A stretch of 24,884 nucleotides of DNA from Anaerolineae bacterium (GTDB taxonomy: Bacteria; Chloroflexota; Anaerolineae; Aggregatilineales; UBA2796). Below the pieces are notes generated by a model. The model was not told the origin of the DNA, did not search any database, and saw nothing but the letters and a program-made list of their open reading frames with translations. Of the stretch, positions 15,433-21,650 are shown piece by piece. A program made the translations under genes and the position numbers. Each line of letters starts with the position of its first letter. Within the stretch, counting starts at the first letter, position 1. The DNA is taken from contig JADZBY010000351.1 in assembly GCA_020851855.1 (NCBI GenBank), positions 1 through 24,884 on the forward strand. Reading direction: 5' to 3'.

Positions 15433-15756
15433 TTACGACTGGGGCGCGATATTTTCAGGCAGGCCCTTGCCGCCGAGTGGTGTGAACTCGACGGCTGGCT
15501 CCATCGCAGCGATGATCGGGCGCGCGACGGCGATCAACGCTTTGACTGCATCCAGCGTGAGCGACGCGCGGTGATCGTCCTGCGTGCGCCACACTTCCAT
15601 CACCCACACGCCGTGCGGATCATCGTCGGCGCTGCCCACCACGTACATCAGGCAGCCATCCGTCGCGCGCAGCAACTCCGCCGCCCGCAACAGATGGCCA
15701 ATCAATGCCTCACGCTGGCCGTCGTGCGCCCGGATTTTCCCGAACCGACCGTACAT
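15433..15756 (-). CDS. ABM-fold (antibiotic biosynthesis monooxygenase-like) small protein
   Basis: 107 residues with the dimeric alpha/beta-barrel pattern of the ABM family: an opening strand YGRFGKIRAHDGQREALIGHLL, a middle strand-turn CLMYVVGSADDDPHGVWVMEVWRTQDDHRASL, and a helix VKALIAVARPIIAAM. The W-V-M-E-V-W core and the following D-D-H are typical of this fold. Members range from heme- or quinol-oxidising enzymes to proteins of unknown role, so no reaction is assigned. ATG 15756 is chosen over an upstream start because it begins the domain; GAGG lies three bases before it and AAGGAG further up. It precedes lspA by 12 bases. Confidence 0.82.
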   Translation of the reverse strand: MYGRFGKIRAHDGQREALIGHLLRAAELLRATDGCLMYVVGSADDDPHGVWVMEVWRTQDDHRASLTLDAVKALIAVARPIIAAMEPAVEFTPLGGKGLPENIAPQS

Positions 15757-15804
15757 TCGCCTCGTTGACTCCTTCTCGCACCGTCGTGATGTGGTATGCG
15801 GCAG

Positions 15805-15810
15805 ATTATA
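15805..15810 (-). promoter_or_regulatory. Candidate -10 element for the ABM-lspA operon
   Basis: On the minus strand a perfect TATAAT (15810-15805), preceded directly by TG, lies about 49 bases before the ATG at 15756. No recognisable -35 at 16-18 bases. Confidence 0.45.
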
Positions 15811-15842
15811 CAGCATTGCTGCGTCAGGACGGCGCGGTATCA

Positions 15843-16058
15843 GCAGGGCTATCGCACCGAAATTCGCAATTGAGGCGGGTAGCAGGAAAATGCCTCACCC
15901 CCTGCCCCCTCTCCACGCGGAGTACCGCGTAGAGAGGGGAAGAGAACGCGCCAGCAAGCCAGGCGATCTCCCCTCTCCATGCCGTCGGGGGTCCCCTCTG
16001 GGGGTGACGGACATGGAGAGGGGACGGGGGTGAGGGCAGTTTGATGCGATAGCCCTGC
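15843..16058. repeat. MITE-like 216-bp element with 14-bp terminal inverted repeats
   Basis: Perfect 14-bp terminal inverted repeats GCAGGGCTATCGCA (15843-15856) and TGCGATAGCCCTGC (16045-16058) frame an inverted-arm core (15893-16036) whose arms are CCTCACCCCCTGCCCCCTCTCC-like. The core shares most of its sequence with the element at 22908-23050, which lacks these termini. No obvious target-site duplication flanks the ends. It has no coding capacity and sits between two minus-strand genes, ending 8 bases before the stop of the C39-like gene. Confidence 0.85.
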
Positions 16059-16066
16059 CGGCGGTG

Positions 16067-17692
16067 TCACGACACGCCTTCCGGCCCCCGGAACGAGCCG
16101 TCCTGGACCTCGGCGCGCGCCAGCGCCGCCGGGGTGAAGAACTGATTATAGGCCAGCGTAGCGTCAAAGTCCTGGATCGCCGCCGCCATGTCGCCGCGCG
16201 CCGCCGCGACCATGCCGCGCCAGTAGAACAGCTCTTCCACATCGCCCTTGGACGTGTCGAGCGAATAGGTGATCAGGCTCAAGAGCTGATCAAAGCGCCC
16301 GGATTGGTAATACGCCTCGTAGGGTCCGAACTCGTACCACAGGATGCGGTGCGGCAGCGCTTGCCCGGCCAGATTGAAAGCGTGGTCATAGGCCAGCGCG
16401 GCATCCGCATACTGGCCGACCAGCACATTGCTGCTGCCGACGTTGAACCAGGCGAAAAAGTCGGTGGGGCGCGCCTGGGCCTCGGCGATGGCCAGATCGA
16501 AGGCGTGGCGCGCGTTGAACTCCGGGTCCCAATCCAGGCCGACGAGCGCCGCCGCGTCAGCTTCGCGTTCTGGCGGGTAGACGACGACGTAGGCGCGGTT
16601 GAAGTGCCGCCATAGCTCATCCATCTCGCCGTAGCCGACCACCGTCTCGTTGCGCAGCGTATCCAGCACCATCAGCGTCCGGCTGGCGTCGTCGTAGCCA
16701 AAGACGGTCTGGTAGTGGCCGATCCAGCCCTCGTCCGGCTCGTCGGGATCATAAAAGCCCGTCTCCAGGATGACCGGGATGTTGTTCGCCACCAGCCGCC
16801 GCACCATGTCCAGGTCGCCCGCGACCCGGTTCACGGCGCGCAGATTGGTCTGCGTGTTCACGTAGCGCGCCAGCTCCCACGGACTGACGTTCTTGTCGTT
16901 TGAGGTGGGCTTGATCGCGCCTGCCACGTCGACCTGCGGGGACTGCCAGCCCAGGTAGCGCATGACCTGCACGAGATTGGCCGGGCCGCAATTGTTCCAG
17001 CGCTGCGGCTCCCAGCTCATCGCGCCGCCCAGCCGGTGGCGCGACGGGATCGGGGCAAAGGTGGCCGTCTCCGTCGGCGCAATCGAGGCCGGGACCGTCT
17101 CCGTCGGCGCAGCGGCGACGGCCTGGGCCGCCGTGGCAGCGGTTGGGCTGGCGGCAGTCGTCGCGGTGGCCGGCGGCACGACGGCGGGCGGCTGGGTGGG
17201 CGCTGGCGTCTGCGTCACAGGTGGCTGAGTTGGCAGCGGCGGAACAGGCGTCAGCGTGGCCGGGGCGAGGGGCGGCGCGGGCGTCTGCGATGGCAGAAAG
17301 GGCAGCGTGGGGGCCAGCGTCGGCGCGCTCAGCGCGGTGGCGCTCGGCGCGACGGTGGGCGGCAGCGCGGACGGCGTCGGCGTGTGAAGCAAAGCCAGCG
17401 GGTCGCCTTCGGGCGTGTCCAGGGCGGGCAGGACCGCGCTGAAGGGTGCGGTGGTGGGCTGAAGGGCGGCCAGAAATGGCAGGCGGCGCACCAGACGCTC
17501 CTGATCGGCGGGCGACAGGCTGCGGAACAGCGCCGGGCCGACGATGATCGCCAGCAGAATCGCCCCGGTGATGAGCAACATGCTCATGCCCGCACAGCCC
17601 AGCCCCCATTTCAGCGCGTTCGTTTGTCGGGTCGCGGCCTGGGAGCGCGGCCCCGGCGAATACCTGTCCGTTGATCTCGTCGGCGGTGTCAT
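16067..17692 (-). CDS. Membrane-anchored C39-like peptidase with C-terminal TPR-like region
   Basis: 541 residues from ATG 17692. A short cytoplasmic N terminus and one TM (about 32-54), then a long Thr/Pro/Ala-rich linker (about 78-215). A papain-like C39-type domain follows with catalytic candidates C235 (WNNCGPANLVQVMRYLGW), H326 (GWIGHYQTVFGYDD) and D344 (MVLDTL). The C-terminal about 160 residues have TPR-like helices (ADAALAYDHAFNLAG, FYWRGMVAAARGDMAAAIQDF). It is probably anchored outside the cell with the peptidase held away by the linker. C39-like domains cleave peptides, often double-glycine leaders; the substrate here is unknown and no ABC exporter is adjacent. Starts at 17716 or 17731 are possible; 17692 is preferred because AGGG lies six bases upstream. 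Confidence 0.82.
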   Translation of the reverse strand: MTPPTRSTDRYSPGPRSQAATRQTNALKWGLGCAGMSMLLITGAILLAIIVGPALFRSLSPADQERLVRRLPFLAALQPTTAPFSAVLPALDTPEGDPLALLHTPTPSALPPTVAPSATALSAPTLAPTLPFLPSQTPAPPLAPATLTPVPPLPTQPPVTQTPAPTQPPAVVPPATATTAASPTAATAAQAVAAAPTETVPASIAPTETATFAPIPSRHRLGGAMSWEPQRWNNCGPANLVQVMRYLGWQSPQVDVAGAIKPTSNDKNVSPWELARYVNTQTNLRAVNRVAGDLDMVRRLVANNIPVILETGFYDPDEPDEGWIGHYQTVFGYDDASRTLMVLDTLRNETVVGYGEMDELWRHFNRAYVVVYPPEREADAAALVGLDWDPEFNARHAFDLAIAEAQARPTDFFAWFNVGSSNVLVGQYADAALAYDHAFNLAGQALPHRILWYEFGPYEAYYQSGRFDQLLSLITYSLDTSKGDVEELFYWRGMVAAARGDMAAAIQDFDATLAYNQFFTPAALARAEVQDGSFRGPEGVS

Positions 17693-17874
17693 GAACAGCC
17701 CTAGCTCCTGTCCCATACGTGGGCATCTCACTCCGTCTTGGCGCGTGTGATCTTAAGTCTACCTGAAGCCGGGGGGCTTGCCCGTCTGCAAGCCTATGCG
17801 CGGTGGGCGGGCGGTGGGCGTTCTGCCGGCCCGCCAGGCCCAATCATGGCCGCATAATAATCCGATATGTGTTT

Positions 17875-17903
17875 TTGACAAGCGGCCCGCCGCAACTTAA
17901 AAT
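17875..17903 (+). promoter_or_regulatory. Sigma-70-type promoter of the EF-G-like gene
   Basis: TTGACA (17875-17880), 17-base spacer, TAAAAT (17898-17903). The leader would be about 115 bases to the ATG at 18024. It contains an AAAGGAGG near 17956 that is not followed by a start codon at normal spacing. The 331-base gap 17693-18023 otherwise holds nothing I recognise; the divergent promoter of the C39-like gene is not evident. Confidence 0.88.
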
Positions 17904-18023
17904 TTCCTTAACTGGTCGCCATCCACACAGATCAGCTTTTATCCGCTTAAGCCTGAAAGGAGGGGCGCCGCACCAGCCGGGCAAAAACCGGGTGAAATCA
18001 GCGCGCGCCGCGAATCTCAATCG

Positions 18024-20102
18024 ATGAAAGAGTACACCACAGAGTTTATCAGGAATGTTGCCCTGGTGGGCCACCAGGGCGCCGGCAAGACCAGCCTGGT
18101 GGAGGCTCTGCTGCTCACGACCGGCGCCATCACCCGCATGGGCAAAGTGGCAGACGGCACGACCGTCTCCGACTTTGACGAGGATGAAAAGAGCCGCCAG
18201 TTATCCATTACGACGTCTCTCGTTCCCGTCGAGTTCAACGATCACAAGATCAATATCCTCGATACGCCCGGCTACACGGATTTCCAGGGCGAAGTGAAGA
18301 ACGCCGTGCGCGTGTGCGACGCGGTGCTGGTGGCGGTGGATGCCGTGGCCGGGCCGGAAGTCGGGACCGAAATCGCCTGGCAGTTCGCGGACGAGTACCA
18401 CCAGCCGATCATCGTGGTCATCAACAAGATCAACCGCGAGAACTCCAACTTCCAGCAGGTCATGGACCAGCTGCACGTCCGGTTCCCGGATTACAAGTTC
18501 ATCCCGGTCCTGCTGCCCATCGGCCAGGGGCCGTCCTTCAAGGGCGTGATCAATGCCCTGACGCAGAAGGCGTACTATGGGACCGGCGCAGAGCGGTCCG
18601 ATCCGCCCGCCGAGATGGCCGCCGAGATCGAAGCGGCGCACCTGAAGCTGGTCGAAGCCGCCGCCGAGTCGGACGACGAGCTGCTGAACAAGTATTTTGA
18701 AGGGCAGGAGCTGACGTCCGACGAGATTCGCGACGGGATGCGCAAGGCAGCCCGCGACGCGAACCTGAAGACGGTCCCGGTGCTGGTCGCGTCGGGCGAT
18801 GCGAATATCGGCACGGTCCCGCTGCTCGAAGCGATGGTGGCCTATGTCTCGCCGCCTTCCGCGCGCCGCGTGGAGAAGGCGACCGACGGCGATCCGGAGT
18901 ACCTGATGCCGCCGCACAGCGATGACGGCCCACTCGCCGCGTTTGTTTTCAAAACGGCCTTTGACCGCTTCGTGGGCGCGCTCAATTATTTCCGCATTTT
19001 CAGCGGCAAGATGGAGAGCGGCCATTCTTATTTCAACAGCGACAAGGGCCAGGAAGAGCGCTTCGGCCAGTTGCTCGTCATGCGCGGCAAAGAGCAGATC
19101 GGCGTCCAGATGCTGCACTGCGGCGATATTGGCGCGGTGGCCAAGCTGAACGCGACGCAGACCGGCGATACGATTTCGACCCGCGACAAGGCCATCCGCC
19201 TTCTCAGGCCGACCTATGCGCCGCCCATCTACGCGGTGGCCGTCGAGCCGCGCACCCAGGCGGACGGCACGAAGATGGGCGCTATCCTCACCCAGCTTGC
19301 CCAGGGCGACCCGACCCTGCGCTGGCGGCAGGATGGGGCCACCAAGCAGGTGGTGCTCGAAGGCATGGGCGACATCCACATCGCCGTGGCGATGAGCCGC
19401 GCCGAACGCCTGGGCGCGGGCCTGGAAACGTCGGTCCCGAAGGTCCCCTATCGCGAGACGATCACCAAGAGCAACCAGGCCATGTACCGCCACAAGAAGC
19501 AGACCGGCGGCGCGGGCCAGTTTGGCGAAGTGCACCTGCGCGTCGAGCCGCTCCCGGCAGACAGCGGCTTCGAGTACGCCAACGAGGTGGTCGGCGGCGC
19601 GATCTCGCAGTCGTTCATCCCATCCATCGAAAAAGGCATCCGCTCCGTCATGGAAAGCGGCGTGCTGGCGGGCTGCCCAATTGTCGACATCAAGGTCGCC
19701 GTGTACGATGGCAAGATGCACCCCGTCGACTCGAAGGACATCGCCTTCCAGATCGCCGGGCGCGAGGCGTTCAAAGAAGCCTTCCTGAGCGCCGGGCCGT
19801 CGCTCCAGGAGCCGATCATGAGCCTGCGCGTGGTCGTGCCCGAAGAGAACATGGGCGACGTGATCAGCGACCTGACCACGCGGCGTGGGCGCGTCCTGGG
19901 CATGGACACCGACAAGGGCCGCAGCGTGGTCACCGCGACCGTCCCGCTGGCCGAGATGCTGCGCTACAGCAACGACCTGCGCTCGATGACGGGTGGCCGT
20001 GGCGTGTACACTGCCGTCTTTGATCACTATGAGACGGTCCCCAGCCACATTGCGCAGGGGATCATCGATGCCTACAAGGCGGAGCAGGCAGCCGAAGCGT
20101 AA
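18024..20102 (+). CDS. EF-G-like translational GTPase (EF-G-2/FusA2-type paralogue)
   Basis: 692 residues covering all EF-G domains. GTPase: P-loop GHQGAGKTS (16-24), switch II DTPGYTDF (80-87, with Tyr where canonical EF-G has His), and a nucleotide-base motif reading NKIN (134-137) instead of NKxD. Domain IV includes KKQTGGAGQFGEVHLRVEP and AGCPIVDIKVAVYDGKMHPVDS; domain V includes EPIMSLRVVVPEENMGDVISDL and RRGRVLGMD. By family knowledge it is a ribosome-associated paralogue of EF-G whose role is poorly defined, so it is not named fusA. The start lacks a nearby Shine-Dalgarno and overlaps the TGA of a short in-leader frame (ATGA). It is monocistronic with its own promoter and terminator. 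Confidence 0.93.
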   Translation: MKEYTTEFIRNVALVGHQGAGKTSLVEALLLTTGAITRMGKVADGTTVSDFDEDEKSRQLSITTSLVPVEFNDHKINILDTPGYTDFQGEVKNAVRVCDAVLVAVDAVAGPEVGTEIAWQFADEYHQPIIVVINKINRENSNFQQVMDQLHVRFPDYKFIPVLLPIGQGPSFKGVINALTQKAYYGTGAERSDPPAEMAAEIEAAHLKLVEAAAESDDELLNKYFEGQELTSDEIRDGMRKAARDANLKTVPVLVASGDANIGTVPLLEAMVAYVSPPSARRVEKATDGDPEYLMPPHSDDGPLAAFVFKTAFDRFVGALNYFRIFSGKMESGHSYFNSDKGQEERFGQLLVMRGKEQIGVQMLHCGDIGAVAKLNATQTGDTISTRDKAIRLLRPTYAPPIYAVAVEPRTQADGTKMGAILTQLAQGDPTLRWRQDGATKQVVLEGMGDIHIAVAMSRAERLGAGLETSVPKVPYRETITKSNQAMYRHKKQTGGAGQFGEVHLRVEPLPADSGFEYANEVVGGAISQSFIPSIEKGIRSVMESGVLAGCPIVDIKVAVYDGKMHPVDSKDIAFQIAGREAFKEAFLSAGPSLQEPIMSLRVVVPEENMGDVISDLTTRRGRVLGMDTDKGRSVVTATVPLAEMLRYSNDLRSMTGGRGVYTAVFDHYETVPSHIAQGIIDAYKAEQAAEA

Positions 20103-20173
20103 GCGGTTACCGGCGACGCATTTTGGGGAAATCGGTGCGGCGTCCAGCCCAGGCTGACGCCGCCATCGTGGTG

Positions 20174-20199
20174 ACGGCGGCGTTCAAGCCGCCGTTTTT
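20174..20199 (+). terminator. Intrinsic terminator of the EF-G-like gene
   Basis: Stem ACGGCGGC / GCCGCCGT (20174-20181 with 20188-20195), 6-nt loop, then TTTTT (20195-20199). It lies 72 bases after the stop. Confidence 0.88.
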
Positions 20200-20218
20200 G
20201 CTAGGCTGTGTCTGCAAA

Positions 20219-20326
20219 CCCTCACCCCCAGCCCCTCTCCCTCATGGAGAGGGGAGAGGAAACCAGAGATTTTCCCATATTTCTCCCCGCTCGCCTTGAG
20301 GGAGCGAGGGGTCGGGGGAGTGAGGG
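20219..20326. repeat. Inverted-arm interspersed repeat (108 bp)
   Basis: Left arm CCCTCACCCCCAGCCCCTCTCC (written in part) from 20219, and right arm GAGGGGTCGGGGGAGTGAGGG-like to 20326, in inverted orientation. Each arm carries its own small hairpin (CTCTCCCTCATGGAGAG, and CTCGCCTTGAGGGAGCGAG). It is the shortest copy of the family also present at 3261-3416, and it lies just downstream of the EF-G-like terminator. Confidence 0.87.
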
Positions 20327-20394
20327 TCAACACACAAGCGGACTTTGCAAACACACTCTAGACGATGTCCGGCGCAACGGGCAAGAGCGCGGGC

Positions 20395-20723
20395 GGACGA
20401 GGCAGGCCTCGTCCCTACGGAGCGCTTTCGTAGGGACAACGCCTGCGTTGTCCGCTGCACGCATTCCAGTGGACGTGGGCAGGTAGCGTGGACACAGTAG
20501 GGACAACGCCTGCGTTGTCCGTTGCACGCATTCCAGTGGACGTGGGCAAGTAGCGTGGACACAGTAGGGACAACGCCTGCGTTGTCCGCCGCACGCATTC
20601 CATTGGACATGGACAGATAGTGAGGAGCACAGTAGGGACAACGCCTGCGTTGTCCGTTGCATACATTCCAGTGGACATAGGCAGATCGCGAGGAACGCGG
20701 TAGGGACAACGCCTGCGTTGTCC
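20395..20723. repeat. Dyad pair plus five-copy 67/68-bp tandem array
   Basis: The array opens with a head-to-head pair: dyad with arms GGACGAGGC / GCCTCGTCC (20395-20414), CTAC, 11-nt spacer, GTAG, then dyad GGACAACGC-CT-GCGTTGTCC (20434-20453). GTAG plus the second dyad then recurs at 20430, 20497, 20564, 20632 and 20700 (periods 67, 67, 68, 68). The 24-bp GTAG-dyad is identical in all five copies. The 43-44-bp remainder (GCACGCATTCCAGTGGACGT-like) drifts progressively. The array ends about 37 bases before the next start codon. Confidence 0.95.
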
Positions 20724-20756
20724 GTTGCACGGTCCTGCCGAAAAGTGGTTCAGGCT

Positions 20757-20762
20757 TATAAT
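20757..20762 (+). promoter_or_regulatory. TATAAT box overlapping an annotated start codon
   Basis: A perfect -10 hexamer whose last two bases are the first two of the ATG at 20761. If used, transcription would begin near 20769, at the in-frame GTG at 20770. The -35 is poor; TTGCAC at 20725 is too far away. Confidence 0.35.
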
Positions 20763-21606
20763 GAGCACAGTGACGGGCAAAGGGCGGAAAGGGCGAAGGT
20801 GCGGCGTGCGCGTCCGCGGGCGGGCCAAGTGGTGGTGGTGCTGGCTGAGTGTGCTGGTCGCAAGTTGCAGCCAGACGCTTTTTTCTAGCCCCGGCGCACA
20901 GACGGCGACCCTGTCGCTGCTGCGCATGACGCCCATCCCGGCCACGCCGACGCTCGCCCTGCGCTTGCTGCGCACGCCGCCCTTCCTGGCCACGCGCACC
21001 CTGACGCGCACCGCCGCACCCACGCCGCTGCCGTTGCCGGTGGCCGCGCCGGACTGTTACGAGACGCCCGTCGGCGGCCTGTGGTGCCTGGGCGTGATCA
21101 CGAACCGCCTGCGCATGCCCGTCGAACAGGTCGCCGTGCAGGTCTACCTGGTCACGCCGGACGGCACGGCGCTGGCGGCGCAAGGCGGGCGTCTGGCGCA
21201 GGATGTGCTGTGGCCGGGCCAGAGCGCGCCGTACAGCGTCTACTTCGACCGCGTGCCCGACGGCGTGGCCGGGCCGGTCGCCATGCTGGCCAGCGTCACG
21301 CGGGCCGATGTGGACGCCCGCCCGCCGGTCGAGGTGCGCGCACTCGGCATGCAGCAGGACGCGGGCGACCGCCGTGTGCACGTGTCCGGGACGCTGGCCA
21401 ACGTGCTTGGCCGGGCGATCAGCGCCCCCGCCGTCACGGTGACGCTCTTGGATGAGCGTGGCCGCGTGCTCGGCTACCGGACGCAGCGCTGGCCTGCCGG
21501 CCAACGCCTGCAGCCCGGCGAGGCGCTCGATTTCGCCCTGGATGTGACCCCGCAGGGCGCGGGCGCGATTCGCGTCGAGGTCAGCGCCGGAGCCGATACG
21601 CGGTAG
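20761..21606 (+). CDS. Predicted lipoprotein with FxLYD-like beta domains
   Basis: About 281 residues. Arg/Lys-rich N terminus, then a short hydrophobic stretch KWWWCWLSVLVASCSQ ending in a lipobox-like V-A-S-C, so probably lipidated and exported. A Thr/Pro/Leu-rich linker follows. Two beta-sandwich repeats resemble FxLYD domains: one around GLWCLGVITNRLRMPVEQVAVQVYLV...GQSAPYSVYF, the second around RVHVSGTLANVLGRAISAPAVTVTLLD...GEALDFALDV. Partner or ligand is unknown. The start is uncertain: ATG 20761, GTG 20770 (possible leaderless start), or an upstream ATG at 20725 that overlaps the repeat array and is less likely. It precedes the histidine kinase gene by 44 bases, so may be co-transcribed with it. 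Confidence 0.78.
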   Translation: MSTVTGKGRKGRRCGVRVRGRAKWWWCWLSVLVASCSQTLFSSPGAQTATLSLLRMTPIPATPTLALRLLRTPPFLATRTLTRTAAPTPLPLPVAAPDCYETPVGGLWCLGVITNRLRMPVEQVAVQVYLVTPDGTALAAQGGRLAQDVLWPGQSAPYSVYFDRVPDGVAGPVAMLASVTRADVDARPPVEVRALGMQQDAGDRRVHVSGTLANVLGRAISAPAVTVTLLDERGRVLGYRTQRWPAGQRLQPGEALDFALDVTPQGAGAIRVEVSAGADTR

Positions 21607-21650
21607 GATGAGGACCATTCCGTCAACGCGCAGACTATGAGGCACTCCCC

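Noticed and set aside
18201..20048. 615-residue open frame antisense to the EF-G-like gene
   Set aside because: Shadow frame caused by GC-rich codon bias. Its translation is low-complexity in His, Arg, Asp and Gly and matches no family, while the plus strand encodes a full EF-G-like protein.
20430..20723. CRISPR-like array (24-bp identical repeats, 43-44-bp spacers)
   Set aside because: The 'spacers' are homologous to one another and drift gradually, the repeat is a near-perfect palindrome, and no cas genes are present. It is a tandem repeat.
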